Origin: JABDIP01 sp965212545
Lineage (GTDB): Bacteria; Pseudomonadota; Alphaproteobacteria; DSM-16000; Inquilinaceae
Length of the DNA stretch: 64,000 nt
Assembly (NCBI GenBank): GCA_965212545.1
Contig: CBDBVB010000023.1
Span: forward strand, 87,734-151,733
Direction of reading: 5' to 3'
Below the pieces are notes generated by a model, which was not told where the DNA came from, did no database searches, and worked only from the letters and a program-made list of their open reading frames with translations. The position numbers were made by a program, and so were the translations under genes. Of this stretch, positions 15,523-23,313 are shown in pieces (positions within the stretch are counted from its first letter, which is position 1; the number at the start of each line of letters is the position of its first letter).

Positions 15523-17577
15523 CTAATAGCGGTTCCGGGTTCCCGACCGGGGTGGGCCGAGCCCGCCCGGGGCCGTTGCGATCGGGCGGAACATCCTTTC
15601 CTCCGCTTCGACGCGTAGCAGGGCCGCTTCCGGTGCATCCGGCGCATGGTCCGTTTTGAGGAAGAAGACCGGGAGCGTGGTTTCCCCATCCTCCTTGCGG
15701 CCGCTGATGTCGCTGATCTTGACCTCCTTGCACTCGAACATCGCGTGGTAACGCTCGGTCTCGACGAAGTACGGGAACCCGGACGCTCTGGCCCCGCCAT
15801 TCCGATTACGGATGAAGCCGAGATACCACCAGCTCTCGATCATCTGCGTGTAGCTGTTGAGGCCACGCGCGTAATTGACCTGCACGCCGGCCGGCATGTG
15901 TGCGCGTTCCTGCTCCTCGGCCGAGCTGATGTCTGTCAGGACATCCCAGGGACTCTGCGGCGGCCACCAGTAGGAATAGTAGTTCGGCTGCTTGGGCACG
16001 CCGTCCACCTTGTTGACGTCGGGGTCGGTGAAGTTGACCAGCTGGATGGTGCAGTTGAAGAAATCGGCCTGCCAGGGGACCGCCATCCGCTTGGTCAGAT
16101 CGCCGGGTTCGCAGCCTTCGCCATTGCATTCGTCCCGCTCCGGGTCCAGTCCGTAGGTGCGGTAGTACTCCTCGTCTTCGCGCCGATGGATCCTGTATGG
16201 CGCCTCATAGAGCTTGGAATTCTGCACACTCCAGGTGACTTCGATGCCCGGGCATTGCGGGAGGCCGACGCAATTGCCGACGCTGCCACGGTCCAGCGCA
16301 TTGACGTAGTAGGGTTGGTAGTCGGAATCGCTTGCGAACTTGCCTTGCGCCCATTGCCCGAGGAGGAAGTACTGGGTCTCATTCAGCGCCAGGAATTTCT
16401 CGATGTTCACGTTGCTGACCGAGTTGCTGGCCGAATTCAACGGCATCATCGGCACGCCGTCATCGGCAAACAGCGTCTGGTGTTGTCCGGTCTCGAATCC
16501 GGGCTTTCGAAAGTACGAGAAATAGGCTTCGCGACTGGTGCGGTTGGCCTCGGAGTTGTCGGAGAAATCGAACAGGTTGGCGGTGAACGCGGTCATCGAT
16601 TGGACATTCGCGACCCATTGGTAGCGTCCGATACGCTCGATGATAGGGAGAATATCGCGCTGATAGTTGGCGATGAAATCCTCCCTGAATGCGCCATTGG
16701 CGAAGAGATCCGGAACCAGATCAAACGACCTCACCCCGATGTCGAACATGGTGTCGTCGAGTGAACTGATATTGACGATCTCGGGAGCGAAATCCGGCGA
16801 CCCGACGATGACCCACGCCGTCAGCTGGTGGGTTTCACCATTCCCGAGTTTCAGAACGCAGGATATCTGGCCATCGCTGATGTCGTCGTGCCAACTATCC
16901 GCGCCGCCATAGCTCTCGATCGGCTCGTCGCCACCGGCTAGGCCGAGGCCGCCCATCACCAGCAAGCGCCCATGCCGGTCCGTCTTCAATGCCCCAAGCG
17001 TGTCGATCTGATAGCCGTGTTTCGGGTTCTCGTCCGGAAAGCTAAAGAACTCATAGTCGCTCGGCGGATTGTCGCGATCGACACCAATCGACTGATCGCG
17101 GCCCGAGATTGACCGCGGGCCAGGGTCGATGATCAGCTTCCGCCGTTTGTCGCCCTCGATCTTGATGTTTCGCCAGGGGACCTCCCGCTTCTCATAGCTA
17201 TTATCCTCGCCTAGCAGCAGATTGCCCTTAAGCTCGGAGAACTGGTACCAGGCGGCCTTCTTGTTGGCCAAATGCACGGTCCATTCGATGCCGGCGACCT
17301 CGTCGCTGTCGAGCGTGATCTCCACTCCGGGACTACCGGGATTCTCGCTGTCGTGCTGAAAAATCCGGAACTTCTGGGCCTGTCGTCTGACTCTCCGGTC
17401 GATGTCCTTGAATGTCCTGACCGGAACCGGGTGCCCGTTTGACTCCTCGGCATTGCCCTGCGCGTCACATTCCGTGGGGAGCGCGCCAATCTCGTCTGGG
17501 GCCAGGTAGAAACCATGCTCGCTGTTCCCAAGCCTGGCGATGCCAATCGAAGGATGGATCGAGTAGCTCTGCGACAT
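15523..17577 (-). CDS. lodA: LodA/GoxA-family CTQ-dependent amino-acid oxidase
   Basis: A 684-residue protein. The N-terminus SIHPSIGIARLGNSEHGFYLAPD is the usual opening of LodA-like quinoproteins. These oxidise an amino acid (lysine 6-oxidase or glycine oxidase in characterised members), releasing hydrogen peroxide and ammonia. The self-derived cysteine tryptophylquinone cofactor most likely uses Cys509 in WQADFFNC and Trp583 or Trp584 in SWWYLGFI, with YYSYWWPPQSPWDV between them. The substrate cannot be deduced from sequence. No signal peptide is seen. It pairs with lodB on the same strand. Confidence 0.85.
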   Translation of the reverse strand: MSQSYSIHPSIGIARLGNSEHGFYLAPDEIGALPTECDAQGNAEESNGHPVPVRTFKDIDRRVRRQAQKFRIFQHDSENPGSPGVEITLDSDEVAGIEWTVHLANKKAAWYQFSELKGNLLLGEDNSYEKREVPWRNIKIEGDKRRKLIIDPGPRSISGRDQSIGVDRDNPPSDYEFFSFPDENPKHGYQIDTLGALKTDRHGRLLVMGGLGLAGGDEPIESYGGADSWHDDISDGQISCVLKLGNGETHQLTAWVIVGSPDFAPEIVNISSLDDTMFDIGVRSFDLVPDLFANGAFREDFIANYQRDILPIIERIGRYQWVANVQSMTAFTANLFDFSDNSEANRTSREAYFSYFRKPGFETGQHQTLFADDGVPMMPLNSASNSVSNVNIEKFLALNETQYFLLGQWAQGKFASDSDYQPYYVNALDRGSVGNCVGLPQCPGIEVTWSVQNSKLYEAPYRIHRREDEEYYRTYGLDPERDECNGEGCEPGDLTKRMAVPWQADFFNCTIQLVNFTDPDVNKVDGVPKQPNYYSYWWPPQSPWDVLTDISSAEEQERAHMPAGVQVNYARGLNSYTQMIESWWYLGFIRNRNGGARASGFPYFVETERYHAMFECKEVKISDISGRKEDGETTLPVFFLKTDHAPDAPEAALLRVEAEERMFRPIATAPGGLGPPRSGTRNRY

Positions 17578-17802
17578 GTCCCCTCCCCATATCTCATGTA
17601 ATCGGAGCGTGTGTTCTCACATGGTTTTTCTTGTTTGCGAGTATGGCGGAACATGCCGCGTATGCGCCAGCAAAACATCACCGCCGCGAGATTGGCCCGC
17701 GTGGACGGCTCCGCTATTGTCACTCCTTGAAGGCGCGGCCGCTCAGGCCAGGGGCATTGCGTATTGCCCACAGCACCAACCACCGCTTCAACGGGAGTCG
17801 TC

Positions 17803-18243
17803 ATGAGGTATCTGCACACAATGGTCCGCGTCACGGATCTGGACGCGTCGCTGGATTTCTACTGCAACAAGCTCGGCATGGCCGAGACACGGCGGCACGA
17901 GAGCGAGAAGGGCCGGTTCACCCTGGTCTTCCTGTCGACCAATGAGGACGAGGACGCGGCCCGAGAGGTCAAGGCGCCGGTGATCGAGCTGACCCATAAC
18001 TGGGACCCGGAGGATTATTCCGGCGGGCGCAATTTCGGCCATCTGGCCTATGAGGTCGATGACATCTACGCGCTGTGCCAGTCGCTGATGGAGTCCGGCG
18101 TCACCATCAACCGCCCGCCGCGCGACGGCAACATGGCCTTCGTCCGCTCGCCGGACGGTATTTCCATCGAACTGCTACAGAAGGGCGACCCGCTGCCCAG
18201 CCAGGAGCCTTGGGCCTCGATGGGCAATACCGGCAGCTGGTAA
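17803..18243 (+). CDS. gloA: Lactoylglutathione lyase (glyoxalase I)
   Basis: A 146-residue glyoxalase I, which isomerises the methylglyoxal-glutathione hemithioacetal to S-lactoylglutathione. Both beta-alpha-beta-beta-beta modules are present. The four expected metal ligands can be read as His5 (RYLHTMVRV), Glu62 (VIELTHNW), His80 (NFGHLAYEV) and Glu123 (SIELLQKG). The ATG at 17803 is chosen because GGGAG lies eight bases ahead. It is divergent from lodA; the 225-bp gap between them should hold both promoters. Confidence 0.94.
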   Translation: MRYLHTMVRVTDLDASLDFYCNKLGMAETRRHESEKGRFTLVFLSTNEDEDAAREVKAPVIELTHNWDPEDYSGGRNFGHLAYEVDDIYALCQSLMESGVTINRPPRDGNMAFVRSPDGISIELLQKGDPLPSQEPWASMGNTGSW

Positions 18244-18257
18244 CGGCACGAAAACGC

Positions 18258-18283
18258 GGTCCGGCGAACCCGACCGCCGGACC
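18258..18283. terminator. Strong hairpin after gloA
   Basis: A perfect nine-base-pair stem, GGTCCGGCG / CGCCGGACC, with an eight-base loop, 15 bases after the gloA stop. No T-run follows on the plus strand; on the minus strand it is followed by GCGTTTTCG. Its role as a terminator is therefore uncertain. Confidence 0.4.
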
Positions 18284-18394
18284 TACCGGCCGGACCGGGC
18301 ACAAGAGAGCCGATACGCGCTTGCGGCAGGGCCGGCGTTGCCGTCTGATGCGGCCACGCCAGCCCCTGCGCCCGTGGTGAGACCGGACGGACCG

Positions 18395-19060
18395 ATGGAT
18401 CGAGAGACAATCGCGGCGCTGCTCAGGCGGCCCTACCTGGCGGTGGCCGTCGCGCTGGCCGTCTGCGCGATCGGGGTGCTGTCCGCCTTTCCGTTCACCG
18501 AGGACCGGCTGAACGCCCTGACCAAGGAGGACGGCTGGATCGAGGTGACGACGGCCGTGCTCTACCTGGCCGCCGCTCTGGCGCTGCTGGCGTCGTGGCG
18601 GTTCGATGCCCGCTTCTTCGTGCATTCGGCCTTCATCGTGGGTCTGCTGGGCGCCCGCGAGCTCGACCTGCACAAGGCCTTCACCACGGACAGTGTGCTG
18701 ACCACACGGTTCTTCTTCCGCGATCATGTGCCGGTGATGGAGAAGCTGGTCGCCGGCGTGATCCTGGCGGCGCTGCTGGTGGTGGTGGTGCGCTATCTGC
18801 GCAATTGGCGGCGGCTGCGCGACGGGCTGATGCGGCGATCGCCGGCCGCCATATCGGTCGCCCTGACCGTCGCGCTGCTGCCGGCGACCAAGTTCCTGGA
18901 CGCGTTCGGCCGGTTGCTGACCGGTTTCGGCATCGAGGTCACCTTCAACATCGACGCGGTCGGCATCGTCGAGGAGAGCCTGGAAATGGCGATCCCGGTG
19001 GTGATCGTGCTGGCGGCGGCGCAGTTCGCGCTCGGCCGGCCTGCCGGCGCACCGCAGTGA
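18395..19060 (+). CDS. Hypothetical multi-pass membrane protein, 221 aa
   Basis: About six membrane spans can be traced: PYLAVAVALAVCAIGVL, TAVLYLAAALALLASW, FFVHSAFIVGLLGA, LVAGVILAALLVVVVRYL, ISVALTVALLPATKFL and AIPVVIVLAAAQFAL. Polar segments lie between them, including ARELDLHKAFTTDSVLTTRFFFRDHVP, which has two Asp/His pairs near the membrane. No family is recognised. The ATG at 18395 is preferred to a TTG 57 bases upstream because the extra residues are Ala/Pro-rich and look non-coding. It follows gloA by 151 bp on the same strand. Confidence 0.6.
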   Translation: MDRETIAALLRRPYLAVAVALAVCAIGVLSAFPFTEDRLNALTKEDGWIEVTTAVLYLAAALALLASWRFDARFFVHSAFIVGLLGARELDLHKAFTTDSVLTTRFFFRDHVPVMEKLVAGVILAALLVVVVRYLRNWRRLRDGLMRRSPAAISVALTVALLPATKFLDAFGRLLTGFGIEVTFNIDAVGIVEESLEMAIPVVIVLAAAQFALGRPAGAPQ

Positions 19061-19098
19061 GCTGACCGTGTTGGAACGATCTCCGATCATGCCTACGC

Positions 19099-19246
19099 AG
19101 CCCCCTCACCCTCCCAACGCTACGCGTCGGGCCCCTCCCTCTCCCACGAGGGGAGAGGGGTTTGAAGACGGCGCTTGTTTCCGCCCCTCTCCCCTTGTGG
19201 GAGAGGGAGGGACCCGCGGCGAAGCCGTGGGAGGGTGAGGGGGCTG
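19099..19246. repeat. Palindromic interspersed repeat, copy 4
   Basis: Full-length copy with perfect ends AGCCCCCTCACCCTCCC and GGGAGGGTGAGGGGGCT and both inner hairpins (CTCCCTCTCCC / GGGGAGAGGGG and CCCCTCTCCCC / GGGAGAGGGAG). It lies ahead of the glycosyltransferase operon. The 114 bases between it and the start of that operon hold nothing clear. Confidence 0.87.
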
Positions 19247-19360
19247 CAGGACACATCCCGGACCCTGCGCCCGCTCTGGCGCATCGGGCAATTGCAATCG
19301 GGAGCCGGCGACAATAGGGTCGGCGCTCCCTCCTTCGGGCCCCGCCGAGTCGCTTCCCCG

Positions 19361-20911
19361 ATGCGCCCAGCCGCACAGCCCCCATCTTCGCAACCCCTGT
19401 GGTCCTCCCCGGCCTTCGTCGGCGGCGCGATCCTGGTCTATCTGGCAGCGCATTTCGCGGCGCGGCTGGCCATGGCGCCGACCCTGGGAATCGACGATGC
19501 GGAGCAGGTGCTGTTCGCGCAGCATTTCGTCTGGGGCTACCGGTTCCGCCAGCCGCCGCTGTTCACCTGGATGCTGCTGCCGGCCTTCTCAGTCTTCGGC
19601 GTCAACATCGTTGCGGTCAGCGTGCTGCGCTATCTGCTGCTCGGGCTCGGCTACGGCTTCATGTATCTGACGGCGCGGCGGGTGATCGCCGACCCGGCCT
19701 GCGCCGCGCTGGCGGTCTTCAGCTATGCGCTGATCTACGTCTTCGCCTACTACGCCCATCACGATCTGACCCACACCACGGCGCTGGCGACGGCGATCGC
19801 GGCGACCTTCTACGTCTTCGCCCGCCTGGCCGATCGGCCGAGCCTGGGCCACTACCTGCTGTTCGGCCTGTGCATCGGGGTCGGCACCCTGACGAAATGG
19901 AACTTCCTGATGCTGGCGGTCGGGCTGCCGCTGACCTGCCTTGTCCTGCCGCGCTACCGGCGGCTGGTGCTGACCTGGAAGGCGCTGCCGGCGATGGCGA
20001 TGGCCGGCCTGGCGGTCCTGCCGGGCGCGCTGTGGATGCTGACCCATGTGCAGTCGTTCGGTGGCTTGGCGACCGACATCACCGGGGCCCGCACCGCCCA
20101 GCCCTTTGCCGCCGCAATGGTCGAGGGCAGCGTCGAGCTGGCACTGGCGGTACTGGCCTTCCCGTTGCCGCTGCTGCCGCTGTTCCTGGCGGCGCTGGCC
20201 CTGCCCGCATGGCGCGGCCGGGTGGCGGTGTCGCGCGCGCCGGCGACCGGCATCGACGCGGATTTCCTGGGCACGCTGATGCTGGTGATCATCGGCCTGC
20301 ACTGGCTGCTGGTGCCGACGCTCGGCGCCACCGCCTTCACCGAGCGCTGGATGCATCCGGCGCTGATGATCCTGCCGGTCTTCCTGTTCGCGCTGGTCGC
20401 GCAAGGCCAGCCGTCGCGGCGCGCGATCGGCGCCTATCTGGGCATGATCGTGCTGCTGGTGGCGGTCGCGTTCGCCGCCCGCATCGTGGTCTATGCCCGC
20501 GGCGCCGATCATTGCGGCAGCTGCCGCGCCCTGGCTCCGTTCGCCGAGTTGACCGGGCAATTGCGCGACGCCGGCTTCGAACACGGCACCATCCTGGCGG
20601 ACGGATTCCATGTCGGCGGAAATCTGCGCGTCGCATTTCCCGACAGCCGGGTTATTGTGCCGGCATATCCGCTGGCGGTTTGGCCGGGCCCGGCGAGCGG
20701 GCGGCAATGCCTGGTGGTCTGGCGGGTCGACGACGCCGCGGCCGATGCCCTGCCGATGGCGGCCGCGGACTATCTGCGGGACCGGCTGTCGATCGACCCG
20801 CAATCGCCGCACCGGGCCGGCCATGTGGCCGCCAACATGCTGGGATCGGAGACCAGGGTGATGACCCTACGCTATCGGCTGTATGAAGACGCTCCGGGAG
20901 ATTGCCGATGA
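19361..20911 (+). CDS. Membrane glycosyltransferase of the GT39/ArnT (PMT_2) type
   Basis: A 516-residue multi-pass protein. The first extracytoplasmic loop carries the acidic motif TLGIDDAEQVLFAQHFVWGY, followed by RQPPLFTWMLLPAF. That is the DD/DE...QPP layout of ArnT/PMT_2 transferases, which take sugars from polyprenyl phosphate. About ten hydrophobic spans follow, and a soluble C-terminal domain begins at about residue 370. The ATG at 19361 is used because upstream residues run into the repeat. The stop overlaps the next start (ATGA). Together with the GT2 and flippase-like genes it probably decorates an envelope glycan or lipid; the acceptor is unknown. Confidence 0.82.
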   Translation: MRPAAQPPSSQPLWSSPAFVGGAILVYLAAHFAARLAMAPTLGIDDAEQVLFAQHFVWGYRFRQPPLFTWMLLPAFSVFGVNIVAVSVLRYLLLGLGYGFMYLTARRVIADPACAALAVFSYALIYVFAYYAHHDLTHTTALATAIAATFYVFARLADRPSLGHYLLFGLCIGVGTLTKWNFLMLAVGLPLTCLVLPRYRRLVLTWKALPAMAMAGLAVLPGALWMLTHVQSFGGLATDITGARTAQPFAAAMVEGSVELALAVLAFPLPLLPLFLAALALPAWRGRVAVSRAPATGIDADFLGTLMLVIIGLHWLLVPTLGATAFTERWMHPALMILPVFLFALVAQGQPSRRAIGAYLGMIVLLVAVAFAARIVVYARGADHCGSCRALAPFAELTGQLRDAGFEHGTILADGFHVGGNLRVAFPDSRVIVPAYPLAVWPGPASGRQCLVVWRVDDAAADALPMAAADYLRDRLSIDPQSPHRAGHVAANMLGSETRVMTLRYRLYEDAPGDCR

Positions 20912-21975
20912 CCGCCGAGACCGCCAGCCGCCCGTCCGGGAATGCGGCGCACACGGTCAGCGTCGTGGTGCCGGTCTTCAACGAGGAGGAGTCCCTGGCG
21001 GAATTGACCGAGCGCATCTGCTCCGCCACCGGGGCGGAGCTGGTCCTGGCCGAGATCCTGTTCGTCGACGATGGCAGCACCGACGGCTCCTGGTCCGAGA
21101 TGCGGCGCCTGGCGGCGGAGAATCCACGGGTCCAGGGCGTGCGGCTGCGGCGGAACTTCGGCAAAGCGGCCGCCCTGGATGTCGGCGTGCGCCAGGCCAC
21201 CGGCTCGATCATCGTCACCATGGATGCCGACCTGCAGGACGACCCGGTCGAACTGCCGCGCTTCGTGGAGATGATCGACCAGGGCTACGACCTGGTCTCG
21301 GGCTGGAAGAAGACCCGCAACGATCCCCTGTCCAAGACTGTGCCGTCGCGCCTGTTCAACTGGGTGACTGCGCGGGCCAGCGGAACCCGCCTGCATGACT
21401 TCAACTGTGGCTACAAGGCCTATCGCCGCGAAGTCTTCAACGGCATCCAGCTCTACGGTGAGTTGCACCGCTATATCCCGGTCCTGGCCCACGCGCTAGG
21501 CTTTCGGATCGGCGAGATCGTCGTGCGCCACCACGCGCGCAAGCACGGCAAGTCGAAATACGGTGTCGCGCGCTTCCTGCGCGGCTTCCTTGACCTGCTG
21601 ACGGTCATCACCATCACCCGCTACGCCCGGCGTCCGGCGCATCTGTTCGGCGGTCTCGGCGCATTCGTCCTGCTGGCCGGCGGCGTGATCCTGACCTATC
21701 TGACCGGGCTGAAGCTGTTCCTGGGAGAAGATATCGGCGACCGTCCGCTACTGCTGCTGGGCGTCATGGCGGTCATCGTCGGCATCCAGCTGATGCTGTT
21801 CGGCATGCTGTCGGAGCTGATCAACAGCCGCTCGCCGACGCTCCGATCCGAGGATCATGTCAGCGAACGCACCGCAACCGCCACGGCGAAACCGGCCAGG
21901 AAGCCTCGTCCGAGACGCAAACCCGCGAGCCGGGCAAAGGCCGAACCGAGCGACTCGGTGCGACCCGGCGCGTGA
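20908..21975 (+). CDS. GT2 polyprenyl-phosphate glycosyltransferase with two C-terminal membrane spans
   Basis: A 355-residue GT-A enzyme of the DPM1/ArnC/GtrB group. It shows VVVPVFNEEESL at about 19-30, the nucleotide-binding DDGSTDGSW at about 54-62, and the catalytic/metal motif DADLQDDP at about 108-115. HARKHGKSKYG and two C-terminal hydrophobic spans (about 250-300) follow. It likely loads a sugar onto undecaprenyl phosphate for the GT39 enzyme. The C-terminal ~35 residues are very basic (ARKPRPRRKPASRAK). GGGAG precedes the ATG. The start overlaps the GT39 stop, and its own stop overlaps the GTG start of the next gene. Confidence 0.87.
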   Translation: MTAETASRPSGNAAHTVSVVVPVFNEEESLAELTERICSATGAELVLAEILFVDDGSTDGSWSEMRRLAAENPRVQGVRLRRNFGKAAALDVGVRQATGSIIVTMDADLQDDPVELPRFVEMIDQGYDLVSGWKKTRNDPLSKTVPSRLFNWVTARASGTRLHDFNCGYKAYRREVFNGIQLYGELHRYIPVLAHALGFRIGEIVVRHHARKHGKSKYGVARFLRGFLDLLTVITITRYARRPAHLFGGLGAFVLLAGGVILTYLTGLKLFLGEDIGDRPLLLLGVMAVIVGIQLMLFGMLSELINSRSPTLRSEDHVSERTATATAKPARKPRPRRKPASRAKAEPSDSVRPGA

Positions 21976-23050
21976 CCGGGCCCCGGATCCGCGCCACGCT
22001 CTTTGCCGCCGCCGTCACGGCGGCGGTGATTTACGGCCTGCTGGCCCTGTGCGGACCCGGCGGCCCTCGGCCGCAGCCTGGGGCAGGCCTCGCCCTGGCC
22101 GCTGGCCGCGGCCCTGTTGCTGTTGCCGGTCGTGCAATGGCTTCGGGCCTGGCGGTTCGGCCTGCTGATGTCGGGGACGCTGCGGCTGCCGGAACGCGAC
22201 CTGGTCCGCACCGCGCTGCTGTTGAACATGTTCAACTTCCTGCTGCCGTTCCGGGTCGGTGAGGCCAGCTTTCCGATCCTGATGAAGCGGCGATACGCCA
22301 TGGACTATTCCCGCTCCACCGGCATCCTGATCCTGGCCCGGCTGATGGACGCCAGCGCCGTGGGCGCGCTGCTCTGCGCCGGGGCGGTCGGGGCCTTCAC
22401 CGCCCCCTTATGGGGCTGGGGCCGGCCGGCCTTCGCGGTCGCGGGCAGTCCTCGCGATACTGGCCCTGATCGTGCTGCCGCATGCCGGTGGCGTGATGCG
22501 GGATCGTGCGGGCCTGCTTCTGAACCGATGGCCGCGGCTGCACGGGTTGGCGGACGGGCTGATGTCCGGCGGCGCCCAACTGGCAGGGGTCAGCGGACAT
22601 GTGTCGGCGATCGGCCTGACGCTGGCAATCTGGGTGACCCAAGCCGGCATCGCCTATCTGGCGGTGATCGCCGTCGATCCCGGCAGCAGTTTTTGGCCGG
22701 CGATGACCGCCGGAGCGGCGGCGAACCTGGCCTTCGCCCTGCCGATCACCGGGATCGCCGGGCTGGGGCCGGCCCAGGCCGCCTGGGCCACCGCCCTCAA
22801 CCTCGCCGGGACCCCTTGGGACACCGCGATCGCCAGCGCCCTGGCCGGCTATGCGGTCGTGCTCACGGGCGCACTGGTTCTGGGCGGATTTGCGCTGGCC
22901 ACGTCGGCGCGGAGTGGCAACGCCCGGGAGCTATCCGACCGGGACACCGCCTCGATCGACACAGCCGGGCACCCTACGTCAGCATCATCTTGGGTGGCCG
23001 GGCGGGGGAGCGGACCGGTGCCGATACCGCGCGAGCGGAAATTGCGCTAG
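21972..23050 (+). pseudogene. Lysylphosphatidylglycerol-synthase-TM/UPF0104 flippase-like protein, frameshifted twice
   Basis: The product can be read only by changing frame at about 22050 and about 22440. The pieces are MTGPRIRATLFAAAVTAAVIYGLL, then SPWPLAAALLLLPVVQWLRAWR through FNFLLPFRVGEASFPILMKR and ARLMDASAVGALL, then VLAILALIVLPHAGG to the end. The FRVGEASFPILMKRR and IAGLGPAQAAWA motifs are typical of the LPG_synthase_TM flippase-like family. The GTG start overlaps the GT2 stop, making a three-gene operon. The continuous homology suggests sequencing indels, but true decay cannot be excluded. The stop TAG lies in the CTAG target duplication of the adjacent MITE. Confidence 0.78.
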
Positions 23051-23313
23051 ACCGCATTTCTCATACTGGTCGCGGTCTGCGTCTCGCTGCGGTGATCCGC
23101 TCCGCCAGGAAAGGGCCGAAGAGCGCAGCAGCGCTGCGGTCAAGGCGCTTGACGCCGCGGGCGGGCACCGCACCGAGACCCGCAGGGCGGCGCTGTCCCG
23201 TCGACAGGGTGCGTCAGGCCGCTTGCCCGATGCGCCGCATCGCGCCGCGCGCCCGTCCTGCCCTGTCGACGGGACAGCACCGCGCAGACCGTGACCAGTA
23301 TGAGAAGTGCGGG
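23051..23313. mobile_element. MITE-like element with ~30-bp terminal inverted repeats and CTAG target duplication
   Basis: The left arm (23051-23080) and right arm (23313-23284, reversed) match over about 30 bases with only four mismatches; the shared core is TTCTCATACTGGTC. A second inner inverted repeat has arms around TGTCCCGTCGACAGGG and its complement (about 23195-23212 and 23262-23279). The element is flanked by CTAG on both sides (23047-23050 and 23314-23317). It is 263 bp long and has no plausible transposase gene, so it would be mobilised in trans. A four-base CTAG duplication is typical of some IS5-related elements. Confidence 0.75.

Noticed and set aside
15646..16764. 372-codon plus-strand frame
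   Set aside because: It is the antisense shadow of lodA, without any recognisable motif.
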